DNA of 53,218 nt from Ruminococcaceae bacterium UBA7217 (GCA_002490425.1 DKTZ01000057.1:1-53218), one strand, 5' to 3'. Numbered from the stretch's first letter, positions 17,084-25,619 are shown. Program-made: numbers and translations. Notes: generated by a model from the letters alone, not told the origin.

Positions 17084-17189
17084 ACCTCGTTTTGCTAATA
17101 TGATTGTTTATATTGACTATATACCGGACGTGATTTTGGTGTAAGTATACAAAAATTATCGATTGCTGTAATTTGTATAATCTATTATG

Positions 17190-17217
17190 TTGAAAAAAAT
17201 TAAAAATATGTTACAAT
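17190..17217 (+). promoter_or_regulatory. Promoter of the GPH symporter gene
   Basis: TTGAAA (17190-17195), a 16-base spacer and TACAAT (17212-17217). The leader that follows can fold as ACAAAA/TTTTGT enclosing AGGC/GCCT (about 17236-17275), ending in a T-rich stretch, perhaps an attenuator. Confidence 0.5.
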
Positions 17218-17297
17218 ATAATAAATATATTATGAACAAAACGGTTAGGCGGCAGTGCCTATTTTTGTTTTGTCAAAAATCAATAGGGGGATTTATT

Positions 17298-19814
17298 TTG
17301 AATTTTGAAAAGCTAAAGAACACCGCTTCAAACGCAAAAGTATATTGGAAGCGGCCAATGCCGGGGCGTTATATGCCGTTCAAAGAGATTTTTGCATATT
17401 CTTTCGGCGGTATCGGTATTTACTTTATGATTTACTGTGTGAATCAGTTAATGCTGAGCACAACTAATGTTATTATCGGTAACGCTATCGGTATCGGACC
17501 GGATTTGATGTATTATTTATATATCATTGCTCTTATAGTGTCTTTTCCTGCTACTGCAATTCGTGCTAATATTATTGACAATGCACGAAGCAAAAAGGGC
17601 AAATACCGTCCTTATATGCTTTCAATGGCGCTTCCCACCTGCCTTCTTGTTATCGGTATGGTTATGGTGCCTTATGAAAAGATTGAAAGTCAGCTCGTAA
17701 AAGGCGTTATAGTTCTTTTGTTCAACATCGGCTTCCAATTTTTCTATATGTTCTTTTATGATTCATACGAGAACCTTATAATGGTTTTGTCTCCTGATAC
17801 AACTGAGCGAAGCGATGTTCTCGGTATTAAATCGGTTGTTTATTCGCTTGCGCCGTCAATTGCAACAGCAATATTGCCGGCATGTGCAAAGGCACTTACA
17901 AACGATAACCTTTTTGATATGAAGCTCTACAGAGTTCTTTTTCCGCCTTTTGCAATTCTCGGTGTAATAGCTGCTGTTTATATATTTGCTAATACACAGG
18001 AAAAAATTGTTCAGGCAAGAACTCACATTGTACATATTAAATTCCTTGACGCTATCCGTGCCGTTGCAAAGAATAAGCTTTTCTGGGTTATTTCTCTTGC
18101 AGGCTGGGTTGGCTTCCTTGAAAACACTTACGGCAATATGCTTTCTTGGGCATATAACTATCACAATGATACCAAAACCGGCGTTAGTATGGGGCTTTAT
18201 ACTTTCATTACAATGTTTGTTGCAAATGCAAATATGTGGGGTATGATTGCCGCACCGTTTGCTATCCGTAAATGGGGCAAAAAAAAGGTACTTATCGTTA
18301 CAAATGCGATTAATGCGGCTTGCTTAGCATTGCTTTATCCGGTTGTTCAGGCGCAGTCTCCAAAAATGATTTTGTATATGGCATTTATCCTGTTCGGCAA
18401 CTATCTTATGACATCATTCGGTGTTATTCTGACTCCTGCTGTAAATGCGGACATCCGTGACTATCAGCAGTATATTACAGGCGAGCGTATCGACGGTATG
18501 TTTGCAGCAGTTGGACTTATAGGTACCATTATTACGGCGGCGACCAGCGGAATTGTACCTTCTGTTTATAAATCACTTGGTATTAACGCTGATGTCTTAA
18601 AAGCACGTACGTCGGAAATTCTTATTGCGGCAGGTGAACGTGCTTCGCAGCTTGACCGAAACGCTCAGGGAATTCTCACCAATCCTTATGATACGTTGTA
18701 TCTTCCGGATATTTTCCAAGACGTATTTGTTGTTATCGTTATTCTCTCCGTTGTCGGAGCTATAATGAATGTTATACCGTATTTCTTCTATGATATGACA
18801 GAGCTTCGCCAGCGTGCTATCGTTAAGGTGCTTCAGCTCCGTGCTATGTTTGAGGATTTCGGTAACGGTCTTCTTAATGACAAGGATATTGTCAGCACGA
18901 TTGATATGATTGAGTTTTCTAAGAAGATGTATAATCAAGAGCCGAAAGATATTGCGGCTCTTAAGGCAGCTAAAAAGAAAGCTGCGAACTCCGCAGAAAA
19001 GAAGCTTGCAAAGAGAGCAATTAAAGAAGCTCGTATTTACAATGACGATATTGAGATTTCAAAGCTCGTTATGCAAGAGCTTAACAAGTTCTCAACTCCC
19101 GAATGGCAGTTCAAGCTTGAAGAGGCTAAAAAGCTTAATGCGGCAGGTCTTGACGGCTTGACAGCAGACTCTTTTGAACATCTTCAGGAAGTACTTGCTG
19201 ACGCTAAGGCAATGCCTAAGACATCAAAGATGGAAAAGGAAGAGCGTTCTGCATCTATCACATCTGCTAAAAACCGTATTTACAGCAAAAAGACTATCGA
19301 AGAAAAATATGATGGTAAAATTGAAGAGTTTGACGCAACAATATTTGAAGCGCTCTTTGACCGTGAGGATGAAAACCTTGCGGCACGCACTGCACTTGAG
19401 GAAAAGATTTCTGTTGCTAAGAGCAATATGAAGGAATCTAAATCTGCGGGCGATAAGGCATATTTTGAAGAGCAGAAGAAGCTTATTGAAGATTATAAGA
19501 CTCAGATTGCCGAGCTTAAAAAGGCAAAAGCGAAAAATGATGCCGAAATCAAAAAGGCAACTGATGAAAACTCTGTTTACAACCGTTTGGCAAAGCCTTA
19601 TATTGACGCCAAAAACCTTGTGGCTCAAGCTGAAAATTATACTCACTATGAGGAAATCAAGGGTATGTATGATGAAGCTAAAGAGCGTTATGAAGCACAG
19701 CTTCGTGAGGAAGAGGAAGCAGCCAAAGCTCTTGCTGCTGAGCAAAAAGCAGTAAAAGAGAAAATGAAGGAAGAAAAGGCTGCCAAAAAAGCTGATAAAA
19801 AATCAAAGAAATAA
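17298..19814 (+). CDS. GPH-family sugar:cation symporter with long charged C-terminal tail
   Basis: 838 residues from the TTG at 17298, with AGGGGG 7 bases upstream; the ATG at 17187 sits in front of the promoter's -10 box and is rejected. Residues about 20-497 are a GPH (melibiose/lactose permease-like, MFS) transporter with about 12 helices, including AYSFGGIGIYF near the start, DNARSKKGKYRPYML in the loop after helix 4 (the family's D...R.GK.RP), and DIRDYQQYITGERIDGMF late on. Residues about 500-838 are a cytoplasmic tail rich in Lys, Glu and Ala with coiled-coil character, ending KKADKKSKK. It lies downstream of lacZ and GH95 and probably imports their substrates. The tail is unlike the 150-residue IIA domain of LacS. 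Confidence 0.85.
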   Translation: MNFEKLKNTASNAKVYWKRPMPGRYMPFKEIFAYSFGGIGIYFMIYCVNQLMLSTTNVIIGNAIGIGPDLMYYLYIIALIVSFPATAIRANIIDNARSKKGKYRPYMLSMALPTCLLVIGMVMVPYEKIESQLVKGVIVLLFNIGFQFFYMFFYDSYENLIMVLSPDTTERSDVLGIKSVVYSLAPSIATAILPACAKALTNDNLFDMKLYRVLFPPFAILGVIAAVYIFANTQEKIVQARTHIVHIKFLDAIRAVAKNKLFWVISLAGWVGFLENTYGNMLSWAYNYHNDTKTGVSMGLYTFITMFVANANMWGMIAAPFAIRKWGKKKVLIVTNAINAACLALLYPVVQAQSPKMILYMAFILFGNYLMTSFGVILTPAVNADIRDYQQYITGERIDGMFAAVGLIGTIITAATSGIVPSVYKSLGINADVLKARTSEILIAAGERASQLDRNAQGILTNPYDTLYLPDIFQDVFVVIVILSVVGAIMNVIPYFFYDMTELRQRAIVKVLQLRAMFEDFGNGLLNDKDIVSTIDMIEFSKKMYNQEPKDIAALKAAKKKAANSAEKKLAKRAIKEARIYNDDIEISKLVMQELNKFSTPEWQFKLEEAKKLNAAGLDGLTADSFEHLQEVLADAKAMPKTSKMEKEERSASITSAKNRIYSKKTIEEKYDGKIEEFDATIFEALFDREDENLAARTALEEKISVAKSNMKESKSAGDKAYFEEQKKLIEDYKTQIAELKKAKAKNDAEIKKATDENSVYNRLAKPYIDAKNLVAQAENYTHYEEIKGMYDEAKERYEAQLREEEEAAKALAAEQKAVKEKMKEEKAAKKADKKSKK

Positions 19815-19893
19815 TTAGCTGAAATGCGAATAACCTTTTTATAATGTAAGACGGAGTGTTTTCAAAAACGTCTGCAAAAATATTGCTTTTCTA

Positions 19894-19924
19894 AAGAACT
19901 CGGTGTAAAGCCGGGTTCTTTTTT
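19894..19924 (+). terminator. Terminator after the GPH symporter
   Basis: AAGAACTCGG pairs with CCGGGTTCTT around TGTAAAG, followed by a T-run. Confidence 0.88.
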
Positions 19925-19948
19925 GTAAATTATTTCTTTTAACAGGTA

Positions 19949-19977
19949 TTGACAAATTTCGGATTAAGGCTGATAAT
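19949..19977 (+). promoter_or_regulatory. mgtE promoter
   Basis: TTGACA (19949-19954), a 17-base spacer and GATAAT (19972-19977). It starts an unusually long leader of about 235 bases before mgtE. Confidence 0.8.
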
Positions 19978-19984
19978 ATATGTG

Positions 19985-20217
19985 TATTTCGTTAACTGAT
20001 TTTTTGTTTAAATCAGGTGCAAACGGAATTAAATGTAATTGATTTGCACTTTTGATTATTGCAAATGTGCGCTTTTTTCGGATATTAAAAAGAGGTGAGA
20101 ATTGTGGACGCATCCGGAAGTACATTAGTGAAACCCCCGAGTATTACCTGCGGATTTGTTCCGCAATTTTAATACTCACTGCGTTTCACTCTATTATTTT
20201 TTAAGGGAGTGAAAACT
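19985..20217 (+). promoter_or_regulatory. Structured leader RNA of mgtE, candidate metal-sensing translational switch
   Basis: The gene-free stretch holds a chain of helices: CTGATTT/AAATCAG near 19996-20016, GTGCAAA/TTTGCAC, a T-run at about 20075-20080, then a three-tier stem: AGTGAAAC (20127-20134)/GTTTCACT (20183-20190), GAGTATTA (20139-20146)/TAATACTC (20170-20177), and TGCGGA/TCCGCA at the tip. The 3' strand of the outer tier, GTTTCACTC (20183-20191), can instead pair with GAGTGAAAAC (20207-20216), which contains the mgtE ribosome binding site. The two pairings exclude each other. The conserved M-box (ykoK) sequences were not found. That the ligand is Mg2+ is inferred from the downstream gene. 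Confidence 0.6.
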
Positions 20218-21573
20218 ATGAATGAAATGTTTGAAGCTGTTGCAGAAAACATTAAAGAGCTTTTGCATAATAAGAAGTGGGCAAAGCTGAAAATTATTCT
20301 TGAGGATATGAATGAGCAGGACATTGCCGAGCTTTTTATGGAGCTCGAGGAACGTGACCTTACTTTAATTTACAGACTTCTCCCCAAAGAGCTTGCCGCA
20401 GAGGTTTTTGTTAATATGGAGCCTGAGTATCAGGAGGCGCTTATTCGTGCATTTTCCGATTCAGAGCTTCGTGAAGTGCTTGACGAGCTTTATGTTGACG
20501 ACGCTGTTGATATAATTGAGGAGATGCCCGCAACGCTCGTTAAAAGAATTTTAAAGCATACTGACCCCGAAATGCGTAAAAGCATAAATGAAATATTGCG
20601 TTATCCCGAGGATTCGGCAGGCAGTATTATGACTACCGAATATGTTGACCTCAAGCGTAATATGACCGTTTCAGATGCATTTACCCGTATTCGCAGAACG
20701 GGTGTCGATAAAGAAACGATTTATACCTGTTATGTTACTGACAGCAAGCGAAAGCTAAAGGGCGTTGTTACCGCAAAGGAGCTTTTGCTCTCGGACGAAA
20801 ACGATTTAATCCGTGACATTATGGAAACAAACGTCATTTCAGTTTCCACAAGAGAGGATAAGGAAGTAGTCGCCGACCTTTTCCAAAAATACGACTTTCT
20901 TGCATTACCCGTTGTTGACGGTGAGGAAAGACTTGTGGGAATTGTAACCGTTGACGACGCTATCGATGTTTTGCAGGAGGAAATGACCGAGGACATTGAA
21001 AAGATGGCGGCTATTACGCCTACCGATAAGCCGTATCTTAAAATGAGCGTGTTCGAAAACTACAAAAAGCGTATCCCTTGGCTTATGCTATTGATGGTTT
21101 CCGCTACATTTACTGAAAAAATTATAAATCATTTTGAGGGTGCACTTACAGCCTGTGTGGCGCTTACGGCGTTTATCCCTATGCTTACGGGTACGTGCGG
21201 AAACTGCGGTGCACAGTCCTCTGCAACAATAATCCGCGGAATGTCACTGGGCGACATTCAGTTTAGAGATACATTTAAGGTCATAGCTAAAGAAATGATG
21301 ATTGCGCTTGCCTGCGGTTTCACGCTTGCGTGTGTTAACTTTGCAAAGCTTATGATTTTTGACGATGTGGGCGTATTTGTGGCCTTAGCAGTCAGTGTTA
21401 CAATGCTTATGGCGGTTGTATTCGCAAAGGTTGTCGGCTCAATTCTTCCCGTATTTGCAAAGAAAATAGGCTTTGACCCTGCCGTAATGTCAAGCCCGTT
21501 TATTTCAACTATTGTTGACGCAGTAACACTTTTGATTTATTTTACTATTGCAAGTGCAATTCTGAAACTGTAA
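20218..21573 (+). CDS. mgtE: Magnesium transporter MgtE
   Basis: 451 residues from the ATG at 20218, with GGGAG 8 bases upstream; an in-frame GTG at 20209 overlaps that site. The N-terminal MgtE_N helical domain (about 1-125) shows DIAELFMELEERDLTLIYRLLP, followed by a pair of CBS domains (about 130-250; SAGSIMTTEYV, LPVVDGEERLVGIVTVDDAIDV) and five membrane helices (about 280-450; PMLTGTCGNCGAQSS, the pore motif, and FDPAVMSSPF). Mg2+ bound at the N/CBS domains closes the channel. The long structured leader suggests extra RNA-level control. The gene ends in its own terminator and is monocistronic. Confidence 0.95.
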   Translation: MNEMFEAVAENIKELLHNKKWAKLKIILEDMNEQDIAELFMELEERDLTLIYRLLPKELAAEVFVNMEPEYQEALIRAFSDSELREVLDELYVDDAVDIIEEMPATLVKRILKHTDPEMRKSINEILRYPEDSAGSIMTTEYVDLKRNMTVSDAFTRIRRTGVDKETIYTCYVTDSKRKLKGVVTAKELLLSDENDLIRDIMETNVISVSTREDKEVVADLFQKYDFLALPVVDGEERLVGIVTVDDAIDVLQEEMTEDIEKMAAITPTDKPYLKMSVFENYKKRIPWLMLLMVSATFTEKIINHFEGALTACVALTAFIPMLTGTCGNCGAQSSATIIRGMSLGDIQFRDTFKVIAKEMMIALACGFTLACVNFAKLMIFDDVGVFVALAVSVTMLMAVVFAKVVGSILPVFAKKIGFDPAVMSSPFISTIVDAVTLLIYFTIASAILKL

Positions 21574-21578
21574 TAATT

Positions 21579-21610
21579 TATCCCATATCTAACAAGGTAT
21601 GGGATATTTT
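21579..21610 (+). terminator. Terminator after mgtE
   Basis: TATCCCATA pairs with TATGGGATA around TCTAACAAGG, followed by TTTT. Confidence 0.75.
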
Positions 21611-21625
21611 ACTGCCTTTATTTAA

Positions 21626-21654
21626 TTGACTTTTATTGTCGAATAAAGTATTAT
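21626..21654 (+). promoter_or_regulatory. Promoter of the cohesin/BIG2 surface protein
   Basis: TTGACT (21626-21631), a 17-base spacer and TATTAT (21649-21654). Confidence 0.8.
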
Positions 21655-21710
21655 ATATATGTATATTTATAAACGCCATTTTTTCTTTTAGCTTTTTTAG
21701 GGTGATAATA

Positions 21711-23003
21711 ATGAGAAGAATATATAAAGCCGCCGCCGTGTCAACGGTAATGGCAATAATAATGTCGGTTTTGTTTATGTTTTCGGCTTCTGCCGCAAGC
21801 GTAAAATATTCGGTAACGGGCGCAAGCGGCACAAAAGGCAGTACGGTAACCGTAAGCGTTAAGCTGTCGTCAGATGTGCAGATTTGGGGTGCAAATGTAA
21901 GTCTTAAATTTAATTCAAGTGAACTTGCATATATAAGCTGTGCTAAAGGCGGATTGGTTTCGGGCGGCAGTCTTAATGGCGGAGGCTCGCAAATAAACTT
22001 TTCGGGAATGTATAACGGCAAGAGCGGAACAGTGTTCACAGCAACCTTTAAGATTTTAAAGGATTCAGGCACAGCGTCGCTTTCTCTTTCAAGTACCGAA
22101 AATACCGATGAAAACGGTCAAACATATTCTTGCACAGCTTCAGGCGCAAGCATTACTGTGACAAAGCCTGTTACGGGAATTTCCCTTAATACCGGCAGTG
22201 TAACGCTCAGTAAGGGCGGAACTGCGCAGATTACGGCAACAGTTACACCGTCTGACGCAACAAACAGAACTGTAAAATATTCCTCGTCAAATACTAAAGT
22301 CGCAACTGTTTCGGGCAGCGGCAAAATAACCGCTGTGGGCGGCGGTACTGCGAAAATTACTGCAACATCAGGCGGAAAAAGCGCTGTTTGCACCGTAAAG
22401 GTTAATGTTAAGCAAACAGGAATTACCGTTTCGGGCGCAAAGGACAGAACGGTAGAAGAGGGCGCAACATTAAAGCTTACTACCGCAAAGGTGCCTGCCG
22501 ACGCAACTGACAGCTATGCGGTTTCTTGGAAATCTTCCGATGATTTGATTGCAACGGTTGCCGCTGACGGAACGGTTAAAGGCGTAAAAATCGGCTCTGC
22601 AACAATTACCGCAACATCAAACGGCTGGACTGCCGTCTACAATATAACTGTTACCGAAAAGACATCGGACTCCGAAAGTGAAAGCTCGTCTGAGGATACA
22701 ACAGAAGAGTCTTTGGCGACTGAATCCACATCTGCCGAAAGCACAACAGCGGCAAATTCGGCGGATAATAAGGGAAAAAAATCCAATCCTATAAAAAGAG
22801 TGTTCAATGCCATATTCGGAAAAGACAGCGGCGAAGAGCCGAAAACAATAACTAAAAGCTACCATTATGCAATGCTTGCGTTGGTTGGAGTTATAACGGT
22901 ACTCGTTTCCGTTCCCGTAACGGCGCTTGTGACGTCGGGCATTTGTAAGAGTAAATTAAAAAAGAAAAATGATAGAGATCTGTTCGGTCAAAACAGAGAA
23001 TAA
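21711..23003 (+). CDS. Membrane-anchored surface protein with cohesin and two BIG2 domains
   Basis: 430 residues from the ATG at 21711 (GGTGAT upstream). A signal peptide (residues 1-28, RRIYKAA..., cut after SASA) is followed by a cohesin-like domain (about 30-155: VTVSVKLSSDVQIWGANVSL, KSGTVFTATFKI), two bacterial immunoglobulin-like BIG2 domains (about 157-240 and 243-322, each with the S..VATV...G.ITA/VKG pattern), a Ser/Thr/Glu-rich linker (about 325-365), and one C-terminal membrane helix (YAMLALVGVITVLVSVPVTA) with a short basic tail. It is exported and anchored in the membrane. Cohesins bind dockerin modules; none is encoded in this window. Endonuclease IV starts 10 bases downstream. 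Confidence 0.8.
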   Translation: MRRIYKAAAVSTVMAIIMSVLFMFSASAASVKYSVTGASGTKGSTVTVSVKLSSDVQIWGANVSLKFNSSELAYISCAKGGLVSGGSLNGGGSQINFSGMYNGKSGTVFTATFKILKDSGTASLSLSSTENTDENGQTYSCTASGASITVTKPVTGISLNTGSVTLSKGGTAQITATVTPSDATNRTVKYSSSNTKVATVSGSGKITAVGGGTAKITATSGGKSAVCTVKVNVKQTGITVSGAKDRTVEEGATLKLTTAKVPADATDSYAVSWKSSDDLIATVAADGTVKGVKIGSATITATSNGWTAVYNITVTEKTSDSESESSSEDTTEESLATESTSAESTTAANSADNKGKKSNPIKRVFNAIFGKDSGEEPKTITKSYHYAMLALVGVITVLVSVPVTALVTSGICKSKLKKKNDRDLFGQNRE

Positions 23004-23013
23004 GAGGTAAAAT

Positions 23014-23844
23014 ATGCTAAATATAGGTTGTCATTTGTCGGCGTCAAAAGGCTTTTTGAATATGGGCAAAACCGCAATTGAACTCGGCGGAAATACATTT
23101 CAGTTTTTCACACGAAATCCAAGAGGCGGCAGTGCCAAGGACATTGACCCGGAGGACGCCAAGGCGCTCCTTTCCCTGATGCAGGAAAACGGATTTGCAA
23201 AAATTCTTGCCCATGCGCCTTATACGCTCAATGCGTGCGCAAAAGTTCCGAGCATTCGTGAGTTTGCTTACAATACAATGCTTGACGACTTAAAACGTAT
23301 GGAATATGTACCGAATAATATGTATAATTTCCACCCAGGTAGCCATGTGGGGCAGGGCGTAGAAACGGGAATTGAGCTTATTTCCGATTTGCTTAACTCG
23401 ATTCTTTGGAAAGAGCAGACAACCACCGTTTTGCTTGAAACAATGGCAGGAAAGGGGAGCGAGGTCGGCTCTCGTTTTGAGGAGCTTCGTGAAATAATCG
23501 ACCGTGTCGAATTAAACGTCAAGCTCGGCGTATGTCTTGACACCTGCCACGTAAATGACGCAGGCTATGACATAGTAAATGACCTTGACGGCGTTTTGAC
23601 CGAATTTGATAAAATAATAGGACTTGAACGTCTTCGTGCCCTTCACCTTAATGACAGTAAAAACCCATTGGGTGCGCATAAGGACAGACACGAAAAAATA
23701 GGTGAGGGGTATATAGGCAAAGATGCATTTGAACGAATAGTAAATCACCCTGTGCTAAAGGATTTGCCTATGTTTCTCGAAACGCCAAATGAGCTTTCGG
23801 GCTACGCCGAGGAAATCAAGCTCCTAAAATCTCTTTGTAAATAA
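23014..23844 (+). CDS. nfo: Endonuclease IV (deoxyribonuclease IV)
   Basis: 276 residues, standard length. It shows the AP endonuclease family 2 metal-binding motifs: GCHLSASKG near the N-terminus, AHAPYTLNACA, NFHPGSHVGQG, LLETMAGKGSEVG, GVCLDTCHVNDAGYD, LHLNDSKNPLGAHKDRHEKIGEG and FLETPNE. It cleaves the DNA backbone 5' to abasic sites in base excision repair, using a trinuclear zinc centre. AAGAGG precedes the ATG, and the gene lies 10 bases after the surface protein gene. Confidence 0.96.
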   Translation: MLNIGCHLSASKGFLNMGKTAIELGGNTFQFFTRNPRGGSAKDIDPEDAKALLSLMQENGFAKILAHAPYTLNACAKVPSIREFAYNTMLDDLKRMEYVPNNMYNFHPGSHVGQGVETGIELISDLLNSILWKEQTTTVLLETMAGKGSEVGSRFEELREIIDRVELNVKLGVCLDTCHVNDAGYDIVNDLDGVLTEFDKIIGLERLRALHLNDSKNPLGAHKDRHEKIGEGYIGKDAFERIVNHPVLKDLPMFLETPNELSGYAEEIKLLKSLCK

Positions 23845-23871
23845 GTATTATAAATAAATATATTTTACGGA

Positions 23872-23896
23872 GTAGGGCGGGGGCTTGCTCCCGCCG
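23872..23896 (+). repeat. Dispersed repeat, copy 3
   Basis: Same 25 bases as copy 1 at 7693: GTAGGGCGGGGGCTTGCTCC followed by CGCCG. It lies 27 bases after the nfo stop. Confidence 0.75.
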
Positions 23897-23918
23897 ATAT
23901 TTTTGTATTGTAATATTG

Positions 23919-23955
23919 TTTTGCAGGGAACGCCGATTCGTCGTTCCCTGCAAAA
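23919..23955. repeat. 14-bp perfect inverted repeat
   Basis: TTTTGCAGGGAACG (23919-23932) and CGTTCCCTGCAAAA (23942-23955) around CCGATTCGT. It adjoins repeat copy 3 and looks like a second small intergenic repeat unit; there is no T-run for termination beyond the AAAA end. Confidence 0.65.
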
Positions 23956-24012
23956 TGTGATAACTTTACGGGCTGATGTGTGGAATCCGCCCCTATTTTT
24001 TGATCTATATAT

Positions 24013-24043
24013 AAAAGCGGCTGCCTTTCGGTAACCGCTTTTT
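24013..24043. terminator. Bidirectional terminator between nfo and the unknown gene
   Basis: AAAAGCGG pairs with CCGCTTTT, with an inner TGCC/GGTA, and T- and A-runs at the ends. It serves the converging transcripts. Confidence 0.85.
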
Positions 24044-24056
24044 GCTATATAAAGGT

Positions 24057-24611
24057 TTATTCAAATTCGTATAAATCAATGACGCTGTCAATTTCCTGCT
24101 TTGCAAATACAAAAAGTTTCTTGCCGAGCATTGCAAATTCAGAACTGCCGCAAATCATTGCAAAAGCCTTGCCGATTTCTTCTGAAATATCGGCACTTTT
24201 ACGGAGAGCAAGATAATAAAAGCTGTATTCCGCACCGTCATCAAGCCTGTCGTAAAAATCAAATGAATTCGCTTTAACCGTGTCGTACATTCTGTTTATT
24301 GCAGTATTTGAAAGGAGAGGAGAGGGAAGCGAGTGGTTAATGCAGTATTCCGCAGTGAAGGCAAGTAAAACCTTGATTTGATACATAATATCATCATCAA
24401 AATCCAACGTTCCGACCTCTTTTGAAAGGTCCTTCAGCATCTTTTCTTCATCGACAAAAATATCTGCAAGGTGCTTGCCCAGAGCTTTTGCCTTTTCTGA
24501 ATTGCCGTTGATTCTGTGGCGCTTCATTTCGGCAATAACCGCAACCTCGTCAAAATTTTCTTCGGGCTTTCCTTTATCGTTAAAAATTTTAATGTCGCTG
24601 TCATCAAGCAT
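24057..24611 (-). CDS. Conserved hypothetical protein, soluble, acidic
   Basis: 184 residues, no family recognised. The N-terminus is acidic (LDDSDIKIFNDKGKPEENFDE); the rest is predicted largely helical, with EMKRHRINGNSEKAKALGKHLADIF, LLAFTAEYCINHSLPSPLLSN and EYSFYYLALRKSADISEEIGKAFA. It has no signal peptide or membrane helix. GGAG stands 10 bases before the ATG. It lies 36 bases downstream of the PHP phosphoesterase gene and shares its transcript, so a joint role is possible but not shown. Confidence 0.75.
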   Translation of the reverse strand: MLDDSDIKIFNDKGKPEENFDEVAVIAEMKRHRINGNSEKAKALGKHLADIFVDEEKMLKDLSKEVGTLDFDDDIMYQIKVLLAFTAEYCINHSLPSPLLSNTAINRMYDTVKANSFDFYDRLDDGAEYSFYYLALRKSADISEEIGKAFAMICGSSEFAMLGKKLFVFAKQEIDSVIDLYEFE

Positions 24612-24647
24612 AATAAATTCTCCTTTGCGGTTCGGATTGATCTAAGC

Positions 24648-25532
24648 TTATGCTTCGGTCTGAGCTTCGGCTTTTTGAGCCATTTTCTTTTGAAGACGCT
24701 TTTGCTTTGACTTGTATGTGAGCAGAGCGTGCAATTCTTCATCAGAAGTAGTATAGTCACCTAATGAAACTTTATACTCATTGTAAAGACCGTGAAAATC
24801 ACTGCCGCCCGTTACAAGCAATTTTGCTTTTGAAGCAATTTTTCGCAAATTTGCTTTCTGCTCTTCATTTGCGCTCGGGTGGTTAATCTCAATTCCGTCA
24901 ATGCCCATTTTGATTAAAAGGTCAATGCTGTCCTCACAGCCTGAACGGTACGGGTGAGCAAGAACTGCAATTCCGCCTGCCTCATGAATTGAATCAATAA
25001 CGGATTTTGTGCTTTCGTATTTCGGCACGATAAGAATATTATTTTCACTTTCCTTTGTGAAAAGCTCATTGTAAAGCTCACCGTTAAAGCTGTCTGCATA
25101 GCCGCACTCAATAAGCGACTGCATAATATGCTTTTTGAAAAGATTAGTTGAGCCTGTGGCACATTTCGCAATAAATTCAGTCGGAATATTAAAACGCTTT
25201 GCTGTTTGCAGCATCATAAAGTGAGAAGCTCTTTTGCGTGACTGTGAGTTACGCTTGCAAAGACCCTCAAGCATATCCGGAGAGTCGGGAAGATAGCAAA
25301 GAATATGAAGATTTTTGCCGATTTCTTCACAGGTGGATGAAAATTCAACCCCCGGAATAACCTGAAGCCCGTGCCGAGCCCCAATAACCTTGCTTCTGAC
25401 TGTGCCCGCAAGACAGTCGTGGTCTGTTATGGCAATGGTGCTGAGCCCTTTTTTCAATGCAAATGTAATAATCTCCTCAATTCCTAATGAACCGTCAGAA
25501 AGCCTTGTGTGACAGTGTAAATCTACGCTCAC
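24648..25532 (-). CDS. PHP-domain phosphoesterase
   Basis: 294 residues from a GTG at 25532 with GGAGGGAT upstream. It shows all PHP metal-binding motifs: DLHCHTRLSDGS at the start, IAITDHDCLAG, IPGVEFSS, AVLAHPYRSG, and GGSDFHG at the end. The layout matches TrpH/YciV-type enzymes, which hydrolyse 3',5'-nucleoside bisphosphates or short oligonucleotides. The C-terminus is a basic Lys/Gln/Ala tail (residues about 270-294). It has a strong promoter and heads a two-gene operon. Confidence 0.88.
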   Translation of the reverse strand: MSVDLHCHTRLSDGSLGIEEIITFALKKGLSTIAITDHDCLAGTVRSKVIGARHGLQVIPGVEFSSTCEEIGKNLHILCYLPDSPDMLEGLCKRNSQSRKRASHFMMLQTAKRFNIPTEFIAKCATGSTNLFKKHIMQSLIECGYADSFNGELYNELFTKESENNILIVPKYESTKSVIDSIHEAGGIAVLAHPYRSGCEDSIDLLIKMGIDGIEINHPSANEEQKANLRKIASKAKLLVTGGSDFHGLYNEYKVSLGDYTTSDEELHALLTYKSKQKRLQKKMAQKAEAQTEA

Positions 25533-25590
25533 GATATATCCCTCCGAAATTTAGCGTAAAAAGGCGTACATACCCTCAATATATAACACC

Positions 25591-25619
25591 ATTATATACC
25601 TAAAATACAGAAAAATCAA
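25591..25619 (-). promoter_or_regulatory. Promoter of the PHP operon
   Basis: On the minus strand TTGATT (25619-25614), a 17-base spacer and TATAAT (25596-25591). Confidence 0.8.

Noticed and set aside
17187..17297. 37-codon N-terminal extension of the GPH symporter
   Set aside because: It would begin upstream of the -10 box; the TTG at 17298 has a good binding site and matches the family start.
19985..20217. M-box (ykoK) Mg2+ riboswitch
   Set aside because: The conserved blocks such as GTTAGGTGAGGCTCC and ACTGCCC were not found, so it is reported as an unassigned leader rather than an M-box.
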